Shown here: piece after piece, positions 1-9,185 of the stretch | Layout: every line of letters begins with the position of its first letter | How positions within the stretch are numbered: position 1 is the stretch's first letter | Assembly (NCBI RefSeq): GCF_025938155.1 | Contig: NZ_JAPCZG010000016.1 | Location: 1 to 57,449, forward strand | DNA from: Novosphingobium sp. KCTC 2891 | GTDB taxonomy: Bacteria; Pseudomonadota; Alphaproteobacteria; Sphingomonadales; Sphingomonadaceae | Direction: 5' to 3' | DNA: 57,449 nt | Made by a program: the position numbers and the translations under genes | The notes under the pieces: model-generated | Databases searched by the model: none | What the model was told of the DNA's origin: nothing | Seen by the model: the letters and a program-made list of their open reading frames with translations, nothing else

Positions 1-204
<204 letters not shown>

Positions 205-247
205 CTGATCGGATCGGGTTTCCGCCGCCTCGGTGCGAATACGCTGA

Positions 248-412
248 TGATTGCGCGTGACGTCGATCGAAGGGCCGTTCCACACCGGAGCGTCCGAAGG
301 ACTAAAGCGGTCGAAGCCGGTCGAAGTCTTGCCCATGAGCTTGGGTGCGTCGACCAGATAGGTTCGCCACTTCTGAGCGCCGGTCTGCGCGTCAAGCGTG
401 AGGATCGAACCA
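248..412 (-). pseudogene. Remnant of a PQQ-dependent (polyvinyl-alcohol-dehydrogenase-like) dehydrogenase
   Basis: On the minus strand about 55 codons read like the inside of a beta-propeller quinoprotein. A GSILTLDAQTGAQKW blade motif is followed by a segment ending VWNGPSIDVTRN, which corresponds to the usual VWSSPTID stretch of polyvinyl-alcohol dehydrogenase-type enzymes. There is no start. A stop lies just upstream in frame and the similarity breaks off downstream near the edge of the direct repeat. This is a decayed fragment and not a gene. It is a different family from the full-length PQQ dehydrogenase at 40126-42270. Family assignment is from motif memory only. Confidence 0.6.
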
Positions 413-494
413 GCCGCGATTGTTCAAATTCCGATGGTTTTGTTCGTGCCTTAGCCGCGAGGCTGGCGTGCATTGCCCATTCTGACAGTTGGGG

Positions 495-2450
495 TCAGAC
501 CGTCCGTCCTAGTTCGGCCCCGCCGTGGATGGCGGAGAGAAGGTCGCTGCGTCCCAGCATGTCGCCGGCCGTGCTGTATGCGATGCCCATCGCGTCAAGT
601 TCGTCGGCCAGATCGCGCATGGGGCGGTTCACGCCGGCAAGTATCACCAGCCGCGCGGGCAGGGAGTCCACCCGGCTGGTGTGCGGCACGCCGATCTCTA
701 CGCTGTCCTTGCCGATCGTCACAAGGTGGCGACCACCGACGAACGTCATTCCTGCCTGCATCAGCCGTTCGCGCGCCGCGCCAGTGGTCACGGGCGGAAA
801 GGGCAGCGTTTCGCCTGGCTTGTCGAAGCGAGAGACGAGCGTCACGTCCAGACCTGTGGCCAGCAACGCATCGGCCGCTGAAATCGCCTCGAACGTGCCC
901 GCATCGTCGAACACCACCGCCGGTCCCTTCAGTTCCGGCGGTCGGCCCACGCCGAACAGCGCCCAGGCATCGTGGACATGCGAAGCGTCGTGCCCGGGGA
1001 CCGAGTCTGCGGGCGCGTAGACCTGGCAACCATCATCACGCGGCACCGAGCCGGTACAGAGAACGACGCGATCGGCACCTATCGCGGCGACAGCGGCCCC
1101 GTCGAGCGGGCTTTCGAGGTGGACGGTAACGCCCAGCCTCTCCAGCTCGGCTTCCTGCCAGCGCACGAGCTGCCCGATGTCGGCGCGGTGCGGTGCGCTT
1201 GCGGCCAAACGGGCTTGTCCGCCCAGCTTCCGGCCCGCCTCATGCAGTTCCACGCGGTGCCCGCGCAGCCCCGCGTTGCGCGCCGCCTCCATCCCGGCAG
1301 GGCCGCCCCCGACGACGAGGACATGCAAGGGCGAGGTGGCTGAGGTTTCGGGTTCGAACGGCATATGGTCTTCGCGCGCGGCGGCGGGGTTGACCACACA
1401 GGAGAGAACCCCGCGCGTCATCAACTGGCCCACGCACCCCAGATTGGTGCCGATGCACGGGCGGATCAGGTGCTCCTCGGCACGGCGGCCCTTGGCGACA
1501 AGCTGCGGATCGGCGATCAGCGCACGCACCATCGAGACCATGTCGGCCTCTCCATTGGCGACTAGCGCGCTGGCATGGTCGAGCGTCATGATCCGGCCGA
1601 CGACGATCGTGGGCATGGTACAGGCGGGCGTGATGACCGCGTTGGCAGGCATCTCCACGCCCAGCGGATCGTCGGCCAGCGCGATCAGTTTGTGAAAGCG
1701 CCAGTAGCTGCCCATGTGCAGCGAAACGTAGTCGACCAGCGGATCGATCGCCGCGGCGATACGCGCGGCGAGAGCGGGCTCGATCCCGCCGGGCACGTGA
1801 TCATGGTTGGGCAGGCGCACGCCTACGGCGATGTCGTGGCCGACTTCGGCGCGGATCGCTGCGATCACCTCCCGCAGGAAGCGCAGGCGGTTGTCGAAGC
1901 TGCCGCCATATCCATCCTCGCGCCGGTTGAGCGCGGGCGAGAGGAATTCATGGATCAGGTAGCCGGAGGAGGCGTGGATATCGATGCCATCAAGCCCGCC
2001 GTCGCGCACGCGGCGCGCGGCCTTGGCAAAGCCTTCGACCACTTCGTCGATCATTGCCTGATTCATCACGCGCGGCACCGCGCCGCCCATGGGGTTGAGC
2101 AGGGCGCTGGCCGACCAGATTTCGTCACGCGCACCGAACGTGGGTGTGCCCGCGCCTGAGTGGTAGAGCTGCTGGAACAGCTTCATCCCGTGGGGACGCA
2201 TCCGGCCCGCAATCTCGCGGTAGAAGGGCAGGATGTCGTCCGACCACAGCGGCAGTGCCGAGGGCGAGGTCGGGTGGACGCCGCTCGCCTCCAGCGTGGA
2301 CATGCCGACCCCGCCGGCCGCGCGCGCCTCGTGGTAGGCGATGAGCCTTTCGCCCGTCAGCAGCGTACCGTGCGCGCTGCGCACCACGCGGTTTGGAATG
2401 GTGACGGGGCCGACCGCGATCGGCTGGAACAGATTGTCGTAAAGCGCCAT
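495..2450 (-). CDS. Old yellow enzyme / 2,4-dienoyl-CoA reductase-type flavoprotein
   Basis: 651 residues with the FadH architecture. Residues 1-320 form an FMN-binding TIM barrel (opening LYDNLFQPIAVGPVTIPNR, then LFQQLYHSG). An iron-sulfur segment lies at 332-351, and from about 375 there is an FAD/NAD(P) domain with the dinucleotide motif GGGPAG at 381-386. It should reduce an activated C=C bond of an enoyl-CoA or enone in the cytoplasm. Two positions are odd. The cluster motif CxxCxxxC(11)C reads C332, T335, C339, C351, so one cysteine ligand is a threonine. The substrate-binding His-x-x-His/Asn of the barrel reads H159-A-S-S162. The ATG at 2450 follows GAAAGG and lies 14 bp behind the alcohol dehydrogenase stop. 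This is the last gene of the leftward operon. Confidence 0.88.
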   Translation of the reverse strand: MALYDNLFQPIAVGPVTIPNRVVRSAHGTLLTGERLIAYHEARAAGGVGMSTLEASGVHPTSPSALPLWSDDILPFYREIAGRMRPHGMKLFQQLYHSGAGTPTFGARDEIWSASALLNPMGGAVPRVMNQAMIDEVVEGFAKAARRVRDGGLDGIDIHASSGYLIHEFLSPALNRREDGYGGSFDNRLRFLREVIAAIRAEVGHDIAVGVRLPNHDHVPGGIEPALAARIAAAIDPLVDYVSLHMGSYWRFHKLIALADDPLGVEMPANAVITPACTMPTIVVGRIMTLDHASALVANGEADMVSMVRALIADPQLVAKGRRAEEHLIRPCIGTNLGCVGQLMTRGVLSCVVNPAAAREDHMPFEPETSATSPLHVLVVGGGPAGMEAARNAGLRGHRVELHEAGRKLGGQARLAASAPHRADIGQLVRWQEAELERLGVTVHLESPLDGAAVAAIGADRVVLCTGSVPRDDGCQVYAPADSVPGHDASHVHDAWALFGVGRPPELKGPAVVFDDAGTFEAISAADALLATGLDVTLVSRFDKPGETLPFPPVTTGAARERLMQAGMTFVGGRHLVTIGKDSVEIGVPHTSRVDSLPARLVILAGVNRPMRDLADELDAMGIAYSTAGDMLGRSDLLSAIHGGAELGRTV

Positions 2451-2464
2451 CGGCAGGCGACCTT

Positions 2465-3493
2465 TCAGAATGTCAGCATCAGCTTGCAGGCGGTCTTGTT
2501 CGCGCGCAGATCCTCGAAGGCTTGCGGCAGCGCGTCGAGCGAGACGGTGCCGTCGAACATCGGCATCGGGTTGACTTCGCCCGTGGCGATCAGCCGCTGC
2601 GCATGGGCAAATTCGGCGATCGTGTAGCACGCTGCATAGCGGTAGGTCAGTTCCTTGAGCGTGGGGGTGATGCCGAACAGGGTTTCGTGCCCGTTGCAGG
2701 CCCCGGCCATGATGATTTCGCCCTTCACTGGGGCAAGGTCGCTGGCGCACTGCATCATGCCGGGGGTGCCGACGCATTCGTAGATCACGTCGGGCGCGGC
2801 CCCTGCGGCATCGGCAAAGGCTTCGCCCAGGCGATCATCGCTGACGAGGAAACTGTCGGCCCCCATCGCGCGGCCAAGCTCGGCGCGCCGGTCCGAACGC
2901 GCGGCCACCGCCACGTGGCCTGCACCAAGCCTGCGCGCCATCGCCGCGCAGGCGAGCCCAACGGGCCCCGCGCCCAGCACCAGTACCGGCGCGCCGGGCC
3001 TGATCCGGCTCATGGCCACGGCGTGCAGGCCGACCGCGAGCGGCTCGGTGAAGGCGCCTTCCTCCCAGCTGACGTGATCGGCCAGTCGTACCGCCTCGCG
3101 CGCACCGATCACCATGTATTCGCCATAGCCGCCGACCAGATCCCCGGTCGGCAGGCGCAGCGTGTGCGGGCAGTGGAAGGATTCGCCCCTCATGCAGAAC
3201 GCGCATTGGCCACAGCCGATATAGGGCAGGGCGGTTACCCGGTCGCCCGGCTGCCACTGGTCGCGCACTGCCGCTCCGGCTTCGACCACCTCGCCCGAAA
3301 ATTCATGTCCCAGCACGCAGCCCGATGGCACGTTCCAGCTGCTGTGCACGTCGGTGAGGTGAAGGTCCGAGCCGCAGATCCCGCAGCGTTTCACCCGGAT
3401 CAGCAGGTGGTGCAGTCCGGGCGCGGGAACGTCGATTTCCCGCACCACCAGCGGCTGGCCCGGCTTGTCGAAAACGGCGGCTCGCATCTTCAT
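2465..3493 (-). CDS. Zinc-dependent medium-chain alcohol dehydrogenase
   Basis: 342 residues, normal length for a Zn-MDR enzyme. The catalytic zinc motif CGICGSDLH sits near residue 38, GHEFSGEV supplies the next ligands, and the structural-zinc lobe CGQCAFCMRGESFHC has all four cysteines. The Rossmann motif GAGPVGLACAAMARRLGAG follows. It likely oxidises a secondary alcohol to a ketone with NAD(P)+ (sorbitol/threonine dehydrogenase-like subgroup). It lies 19 bp downstream of the P450 gene and 14 bp upstream of the OYE gene, consistent with oxidising the hydroxyl that the P450 introduces. That role is inferred from gene order. Confidence 0.9.
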   Translation of the reverse strand: MKMRAAVFDKPGQPLVVREIDVPAPGLHHLLIRVKRCGICGSDLHLTDVHSSWNVPSGCVLGHEFSGEVVEAGAAVRDQWQPGDRVTALPYIGCGQCAFCMRGESFHCPHTLRLPTGDLVGGYGEYMVIGAREAVRLADHVSWEEGAFTEPLAVGLHAVAMSRIRPGAPVLVLGAGPVGLACAAMARRLGAGHVAVAARSDRRAELGRAMGADSFLVSDDRLGEAFADAAGAAPDVIYECVGTPGMMQCASDLAPVKGEIIMAGACNGHETLFGITPTLKELTYRYAACYTIAEFAHAQRLIATGEVNPMPMFDGTVSLDALPQAFEDLRANKTACKLMLTF

Positions 3494-3512
3494 CGTCGGT
3501 GTCCGTCCGATC

Positions 3513-4790
3513 TCACGCCTTGTCGAAGGCGATGTGCAGTTCCTTCAGCGCGCGCAGCCAGAAGCCGGGCACGTGGGTGAAGTCATTACGGCGTTCGACC
3601 GGGCGCAGGTTGCGCGTGCGATCGAGCAGGATGTCCCAGCAGACCGTCTGTTCGAGCCGCGAGAGCGCGCCGCCCGGGCACACATGGTCGCCGCCGCCGA
3701 AGGCGAAGTGCCCTGCCGCTGTCCGGCGCGAAAGGTCGGGCTTTTCCGGACAGGCGAATCGGCGCGCATCGCGATTGCCCGCGCCGAAGCGGATGTGGAT
3801 GGCCGAACCCTTGGGGATATTCACGCCGTCGAATTCGACATCGCAGGTTGCCACGCGGTGCATGCCCTGCGTGGGCGATTCCACGCGTAGCACTTCTTCG
3901 ACCCAGACGCGCAGCTTGCTGCGATCCCCCTGCAACTGCGCATAGACTTCGGGATAGCGGAACAGCAGCCACATTCCGTTCGACAGCGCGAACGTGGTGG
4001 TTTCATTGCCGCCGGTCAGCAGGTGGTCGGCAATACCGATGATTTCGGCATCATGGAGCTTGCGCGTCTCGCTGGTGACCGGATCCTCGAAGTCGCCGTG
4101 TACCAGCGCGGAGATCACGTCCTCGGTGGGCGCGGTTCGTTTGCGCTGGATGGTTTCGTGGATGTAGTGCTGGAACTCGATGTGCGTGCGTACGGCCTCG
4201 ACTTCCTGCTCCTCCGTCAGGCCCTTGAAGAAGGGCGTGGCCCAGGCGGTCGACCACCGCTTGAGCCGGGGCATGTCCACGCGCGGAAAGCCCAGCGCCT
4301 CGGCGATGATCGCCATCGGCAGCGGCTCTGCGAAGTTGTGGATGAACTCCACTTCGCCCTGATCGATCCAGCTGTCGATCAGCTCGTTCGCAACTTCTCG
4401 GATCAGCGGTTCGCGGCTCTTGACTGCGGTCGCGGTCAGGAACGGATCGACCATCCGGCGATAGGCCTTCTGCACCGGTCGGTTGAGTGCGAGCGGCATC
4501 ATCCGCTCCCAGCCTTCCCTGGCGTAGAGTTCGCGTGCCGCCGGAAAGTTGAGCAGCGGCTGTTCGGCGTCGTCCGAATACTCGTTGATGAACGTGTAAG
4601 GATCCTTGAGGACGCGGTCGATGTCCTCATAGCGGGTCAGAATCCACTGGTTGACTTCGGGCATGAAGTAGACCGGCGCCTGTTCGTGCAGCACGGCATA
4701 GGCCCCGTACCAGTCTTCCTGCACCGCAGGGTCCAAGAAGTTGATATCCTGCGCCTTGTGGTAGGGGCATGCGGGATTGGAGAGGGTCAT
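3513..4790 (-). CDS. Cytochrome P450 (class I, soluble bacterial type)
   Basis: 425 residues. The heme loop FAFGGGDHVCPGGALSRLE places the ligand at C371. The I-helix is GGNETTT (260-266) with acid E263 and threonines following, and the K-helix ExxR is E299-R302. All catalytic features are present, so the enzyme should be active. It is soluble with no membrane anchor. The ATG at 4790 overlaps the end of the preceding ABM-like gene by four bases (ATGA), which fixes the start and suggests translational coupling. No ferredoxin or reductase gene adjoins it, so electrons must come from partners elsewhere. Reading further upstream in the same frame only translates the ABM gene out of frame. Confidence 0.93.
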   Translation of the reverse strand: MTLSNPACPYHKAQDINFLDPAVQEDWYGAYAVLHEQAPVYFMPEVNQWILTRYEDIDRVLKDPYTFINEYSDDAEQPLLNFPAARELYAREGWERMMPLALNRPVQKAYRRMVDPFLTATAVKSREPLIREVANELIDSWIDQGEVEFIHNFAEPLPMAIIAEALGFPRVDMPRLKRWSTAWATPFFKGLTEEQEVEAVRTHIEFQHYIHETIQRKRTAPTEDVISALVHGDFEDPVTSETRKLHDAEIIGIADHLLTGGNETTTFALSNGMWLLFRYPEVYAQLQGDRSKLRVWVEEVLRVESPTQGMHRVATCDVEFDGVNIPKGSAIHIRFGAGNRDARRFACPEKPDLSRRTAAGHFAFGGGDHVCPGGALSRLEQTVCWDILLDRTRNLRPVERRNDFTHVPGFWLRALKELHIAFDKA

Positions 4791-5206
4791 GCCAGCGCCT
4801 CCTTGTGCGCGAGGATCGGGCCCCACCACTGCGGGCGCTCTGACGGCAGCATGTCGGCATAGACCTTGCGCTTTTCGTCGATATCGGCGGGCAGCGGCGG
4901 GATCTCCGACTGCGCCAGCGTGTGCGCGCCCGGGATCGGATCGATCCATTGCAGCTCGTGCTCGATGAACAGCCCATCCCAGGCCACGTCGTCGTGGTAG
5001 TCGGCGATCTGGTGTTCGAGGAACGCGGCCAGATCCTTGAACGTCAGGATCGAAACGAACTGGCCCGGCTTGGTCGCGCGGTAGTGTTCGTAGCGCACGG
5101 TTTCGGGTTCCAGTTCCCACGTCTTGGCCCAGAGCATGCGCTGGATCGCCACGTATTCCTCTTCCCGCCCTGGCGCGACGGTGTGGACCGACATCAGGCT
5201 GATCAT
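4787..5206 (-). CDS. Small dimeric alpha/beta-barrel (ABM/NIPSNAP-like) protein
   Basis: 139 residues opening MISLMSVHTVAPGREEEYV, typical of the first strand of dimeric alpha/beta-barrel proteins (antibiotic-biosynthesis-monooxygenase or EthD-like superfamily). The FVSILTFKDLAAFLEHQI segment fits the second half of the ferredoxin-like fold. Such proteins act as cofactor-free monooxygenases, isomerases or helper proteins in catabolic operons. The sequence does not say which. The stop overlaps the P450 start by four bases, so the two are made together, and the ATG follows TAGGAGAGAGCC. The C-terminal 40 residues (PPLPADIDEKRKVYADML onward) look like an extension beyond the minimal fold. Confidence 0.72.
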   Translation of the reverse strand: MISLMSVHTVAPGREEEYVAIQRMLWAKTWELEPETVRYEHYRATKPGQFVSILTFKDLAAFLEHQIADYHDDVAWDGLFIEHELQWIDPIPGAHTLAQSEIPPLPADIDEKRKVYADMLPSERPQWWGPILAHKEALA

Positions 5207-5331
5207 GGCTCTCTCCTAGGTCTGGCTTTTGGCGCCGTTTGATTTGCAGTGTGCGGCCAGCCGGGCACCGTCCCAAGCTGGCCAGTGTGATAGGTCGCAT
5301 CCACTGTTGTTCCAGCGGCGCGGCAATGTCC

Positions 5332-5362
5332 TGCCCGGCGCGGGAGGTTGTTGCGCCGGGCA
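5332..5362 (-). terminator. Perfect 10-bp stem-loop after the TonB receptor gene
   Basis: TGCCCGGCGC at 5332-5341 pairs exactly with GCGCCGGGCA at 5353-5362 around an 11-base loop, 25 bp downstream of the receptor stop. It has no T-run on either strand, so it may be a partial terminator or an mRNA-stabilising hairpin that lowers expression of the downstream P450 genes relative to the receptor. Confidence 0.5.
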
Positions 5363-5386
5363 GAACTCCTCAGGACAGCGAAGCGG

Positions 5387-7837
5387 TCACCACTTCACCC
5401 CGACTTGCGCGCCGAACCAGCGCGGGCGGCCCAGAAGGCCGAACACCCACAGCGGATCGACGCTCTGCACGCCTTGCAGATAAGTCTTGTTGGTGAGGTT
5501 CTGGCCGATCACCCGCACGAAGTAGCGATCGTCCTTTTCCGCCAGCGTGATCGATGCGTTGAACAACGTGCGCGCGGGCAGGTAAGTGTTGTTGGCAAGG
5601 CTGGAGATCGACTGGGTGTAGAGATTGCGGCCAACGTAGTTGACATCGCCATCCAGCACGACCTTGTGCTCGCCCAGCGGGATCACGTAGTTCGCGCCCA
5701 GTGTCCACTGCCATTCGGGCGTGCGGTCGAGCGGAGAGAGCGAAAGGTCGTAACCTGCGGGATAAGGCGGCGTATAGTTCTGGTAGCGTCCGTTCTGGTA
5801 GCCGAGCACCGCATTCAGCGTCAGGTTGTCGATCGGCCGTGCCTGGATTTCGCCTTCAATGCCGTACACGCGCGAGGAGGCGGCGTTAAAGAAGGCGGTA
5901 ATCTGCGCAGGCACGCCATTGGCCACGACCGGCACCTGCACCTGGCGCTGAAGATCGCGGTACTTGACGTAGAAGCCGGTGAGGTTGAAGCGCAGCCGGC
6001 GGCCGAAGGCCTCGGTCTTGATGCCCGCCTCGAAGCTGTCGGCGTATTCGGGCCGGGTGGCGGCGGCAGCGGCGGCATAGGCGTCCAGATCGTCGCCGAA
6101 CTGGTTGTTGGAGCCGATGTTGTCGTTGAACCCGCCCGACTTGAAGCCGCGCGAATAGGTGAAGTAGGCAAAGACATCGGGCGTGGCCTGATAGGACAGG
6201 CTCAGGCGCCAGGTCGGTTCGTGGACCTTGGTCTTCAGGCTGATCACACCTTGCGGATACTTGCTGAAATCGGATAGCGACATGATCGAGATCGTCTCGG
6301 GATCGATGCCGATCTGCTGTGCGGCCACCTGTTGGCGGCCCTGCCAGGCCTTGTCTTCCCAGGTGTAGCGGAAGCCGCCGACCAGCGTCAGTTCGGGCGT
6401 GATCTTGTAGGTCGCCTCGGTGAACAGCGCCTCGGAATTCTGGCGCTGGCGGCTGCACTGGAACAGCGGTACGTCGTTGTAGCTGCCCCACGGCGTTGTC
6501 GCGCCGAACAGCTCGTTCACGCCGACGTAGGCCGCCGAGCAGAAATCGACGCTGTCATGCTGGTAAAACCCGCCCGCGACGAAATTGAACGGACCGTCGA
6601 AGGCCGAGGCGAAGCGCAGTTCTTCCTGGAAGGTCTTGCGGTTCGTGGCGCGCTGCGCGTCGAACAGCGAGAGCACGTCGCCATCGGGCGCGACCGGGGC
6701 GATCCCAGTGTAGGAGTTGGACAGGCGGTCGCGTTCGGACTGGAAGCCGATCACGTTGGTGATGGTGCCCACATCCAGCTTGATGTCGGTGTTCGAATAG
6801 ACCCCGTCGAGCGAGACCTTGCTGCCGTGTTTTTGATCGATGAAGCGATCAATGCGGTTGGTGATGCCCCCAAGCTTGTAGAGATCATTGCCAGTGGATG
6901 CGCCAACGCCCAGCAGGTTGAACAGGTAGCTGGCGTTGCCCTTGGGCGTCAGGTTGACCGAGGCCGGGACCGGCGAGTTGTCGCGCAGCAGCTGATACTG
7001 CAATTCGGTCGAGAAGGTCTCGCTCGGCTTCCACAGCAGCTTGGCCCGGCCGCTGGCGATCCTTTCGCCGCCAATGGCGCGGCCGTCGCCGCTACCCGTG
7101 GCGCCCGCCCACTTGGTCGGAGCGAAGGCCACCACCGGCCCATAGTTGAACCCGTTGCGCATGTAGCCCTGCGACGAACGGTAGCCGCCCACGACGCGCA
7201 GCGCGAGCTGGTCGGAAATGATGGGCAGGTTGATCGCGGCCTTGGCGTCGAACGTCTCGAACTTGCCGTAGCTGGCCTCCGCCTTGCCCGACACCTTGGT
7301 TAGGTCAGGCTTGATCGTGCGAACCGAAACCGCGCCGCCGGTGGTGTTCTTGCCGAACAGCGTGCCCTGCGGACCGCGCAGCACTTCGACTTGCGCGATG
7401 TCGAAGGTGTCGAGCAACTGCGATTGGATCGTGGGCATCACGAAGTCGTCGACCAGCACCGCGACAGGCGCTTCATAATATACGATGATGTTATTCGCGC
7501 CGGTGCCGCGCATGGCATAGCTAGCGGCATGGAAGCCGGGCAGTTCGGCGGCCGAAAAGTTGGGGACAAACTTGGCGATATCGGCGATGTTGCGCGGCGC
7601 GGCCTGCGCGATGCGGCTGGAATCGACCGCCGACACCGCGATCGGGGTCTTTTGCAGGTTGGATTCGCGCCGCGTCGCGGTCACCACGATTTCGGCAAGG
7701 CCGCCCGTCCTGGCTCCATCGGCGCTGGTGGTTGCAGCGTCCTCTGTTGCGTGCGCTGCCTGCGCCATGGCGCCCAGCGCCAGCGCGATGGCCAGCGCGG
7801 AGCGCGAAACCGGCCCCGTCCCATTGATCCCGTGCAT
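5387..7837 (-). CDS. TonB-dependent outer-membrane receptor 1
   Basis: 816 residues. A signal peptide (hydrophobic SALAIALALGAMAQAAHA, cleavage near 31) is followed by a TonB-box-like stretch GLAEIVVTATRR. The plug domain contains VLRGPQGTLFGKNTTGGAV and the 22-strand barrel ends in a terminal aromatic strand (GAQVGVKW). These receptors import scarce or bulky ligands across the outer membrane. In sphingomonads they commonly sit in catabolic operons. The ATG at 7837 follows GGGAGAGAGC. It lies 104 bp behind the Rieske gene in the same direction. It is a different subtype from the two receptors at 42-48 kb, because the plug has IIVYYEAPVAVLVDDFV instead of the SIRGQ(S/T)ID signature. Confidence 0.93.
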   Translation of the reverse strand: MHGINGTGPVSRSALAIALALGAMAQAAHATEDAATTSADGARTGGLAEIVVTATRRESNLQKTPIAVSAVDSSRIAQAAPRNIADIAKFVPNFSAAELPGFHAASYAMRGTGANNIIVYYEAPVAVLVDDFVMPTIQSQLLDTFDIAQVEVLRGPQGTLFGKNTTGGAVSVRTIKPDLTKVSGKAEASYGKFETFDAKAAINLPIISDQLALRVVGGYRSSQGYMRNGFNYGPVVAFAPTKWAGATGSGDGRAIGGERIASGRAKLLWKPSETFSTELQYQLLRDNSPVPASVNLTPKGNASYLFNLLGVGASTGNDLYKLGGITNRIDRFIDQKHGSKVSLDGVYSNTDIKLDVGTITNVIGFQSERDRLSNSYTGIAPVAPDGDVLSLFDAQRATNRKTFQEELRFASAFDGPFNFVAGGFYQHDSVDFCSAAYVGVNELFGATTPWGSYNDVPLFQCSRQRQNSEALFTEATYKITPELTLVGGFRYTWEDKAWQGRQQVAAQQIGIDPETISIMSLSDFSKYPQGVISLKTKVHEPTWRLSLSYQATPDVFAYFTYSRGFKSGGFNDNIGSNNQFGDDLDAYAAAAAATRPEYADSFEAGIKTEAFGRRLRFNLTGFYVKYRDLQRQVQVPVVANGVPAQITAFFNAASSRVYGIEGEIQARPIDNLTLNAVLGYQNGRYQNYTPPYPAGYDLSLSPLDRTPEWQWTLGANYVIPLGEHKVVLDGDVNYVGRNLYTQSISSLANNTYLPARTLFNASITLAEKDDRYFVRVIGQNLTNKTYLQGVQSVDPLWVFGLLGRPRWFGAQVGVKW

Positions 7838-7941
7838 TGCTCTCTCCCGTCTTGCGGACGCAAGTTCTCGTCCCCGCGGAACGGTTTTCGCGCGGCTTGT
7901 CGTCCGGGTTTCTGCCAGTCCCCCCCAGGGGCAGCGGTAAT

Positions 7942-9159
7942 TTAGTCTTGGGTTTCGCCGATCAGTTCGGCGACCTTGCGGTGGAACCGCTGCAGCGCGA
8001 TCTCGTTGCTGCCATAGACGATGCGGAAGCCGTCAGGTGCGTAGGTCAGGTTCTTCTGACCGCCTTCGGAAACCGAATAGTCTTCCGTGCTTACAACCTG
8101 CTTGACCAGTTCGTGCACGTCGATCCATTGCTGCATGTCGGGATCGCCCTTGGCCTCAACCGGGCGGTAGTTCGACATCAGGGTGTAGGCCTTGTCCACG
8201 CTTTCGCCCGGGAACATCCGGTAGAAGCCATAGACGAACTCCAGTTCGGGGCTCATCTTTTCCACCTGGATGATCGTGTTGGGAAACAGCAGGTGCACCC
8301 CGCCGTGCGGGATTTCTGGCCAGGTTTCCTCAGGGTCTGCGGCGTAATCCTTCATCTCGTGGCGCGGAAAGCCGATGCGGTGATGCGGCGCATAGCCATC
8401 GTAGAACATCACGTCCGACGGCGAGAACTTGGCGATCGTATCGGGGTGCAGCGCGCCGAAATGGTAGCTCTCGCCATACGTGTCGAGCGCGTATTTCCAG
8501 TTGGCGTTCACATCCACGCGTGACGAGCGCACGTGTTCAGCGTTGGCAAAATCGAGTTGCGCCAATTCAGGCGCAAATTCCCCGAGATAGGCCGCGACAT
8601 CGATCTCCTCGTCGCCCGGCGTGGCCCGCACGAAGATCATACCGTGCCATTCGGCTACCGGCACGCGGATCAGGCCGAGTTCTGCGCGGTCGATCCCGGC
8701 AAAGCCTTCGCTGCCCGGCTGGCCGATCAGCTGGCCATCGAGGTCGAAGGTCCAGCCGTGAAACTTGCAGGTCATGCGGGTGCGCGCGTCGCATTCGTGG
8801 ACCAGCGTTGCTGCGCGGTGCGTGCACATGTTGAGGAAAGCGTTGAGCTTGCCCGCCTTGTTGCGCACCACGACGATGCTCGGCCCCGCAGCATCGAACA
8901 GCAGCTTGTCGCCCGGGTTCGGGATGTCCGGCGTCAGCCCCACGAACAGTGGCAGCTTGCGGAACAGCTCGCGCTTTTCCGCCTCGAAACGTTCGGGATC
9001 GGTATAGGCGCCGGGCACGTTGCGCATCGGCCCTTCGGCGCGGCTGGTGGTGCCATCGCGCAAGTGCTGCATCATGCCGCGCTGCATGCGCTTGCCCGAT
9101 TCCTTGCGTGCGCCCACCATGTCGGCGGCGGCCTGCGCGATTTTCTGTTCAAGACCCAT
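7942..9159 (-). CDS. Rieske non-heme iron oxygenase, alpha subunit
   Basis: 405 residues. The Rieske [2Fe-2S] ligands are C112, H114, C131 and H134 (CTH ... CKFH). The catalytic domain has NWKYALDTYGESYHFGALHPD, giving mononuclear-iron ligands H233 and H238 and bridging D226. All key residues are present. It should hydroxylate, dihydroxylate or demethylate the substrate in the cytoplasm. The ATG at 9159 follows GGGAGAAC, and the upstream in-frame extension has no such site. It is paired with an NTF2-like gene 26 bp upstream that could be a degenerate small subunit. No ferredoxin or reductase gene is adjacent. Confidence 0.92.
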   Translation of the reverse strand: MGLEQKIAQAAADMVGARKESGKRMQRGMMQHLRDGTTSRAEGPMRNVPGAYTDPERFEAEKRELFRKLPLFVGLTPDIPNPGDKLLFDAAGPSIVVVRNKAGKLNAFLNMCTHRAATLVHECDARTRMTCKFHGWTFDLDGQLIGQPGSEGFAGIDRAELGLIRVPVAEWHGMIFVRATPGDEEIDVAAYLGEFAPELAQLDFANAEHVRSSRVDVNANWKYALDTYGESYHFGALHPDTIAKFSPSDVMFYDGYAPHHRIGFPRHEMKDYAADPEETWPEIPHGGVHLLFPNTIIQVEKMSPELEFVYGFYRMFPGESVDKAYTLMSNYRPVEAKGDPDMQQWIDVHELVKQVVSTEDYSVSEGGQKNLTYAPDGFRIVYGSNEIALQRFHRKVAELIGETQD

Positions 9160-9185
9160 GGGTGTTCTCCCGCGAAACGGCTGGC

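Noticed and set aside
495..2777. A 760-codon minus-strand frame extending the OYE gene upstream
   Set aside because: The extra 109 codons translate the 3' end of the alcohol dehydrogenase in another frame. The ATG at 2450 has a ribosome-binding site and matches the normal FadH start.
3513..5300. A 595-codon frame that would fuse an N-terminal extension to the P450
   Set aside because: The extension is the ABM-like gene read out of frame. The P450 family start is at 4790 with an ATGA overlap.
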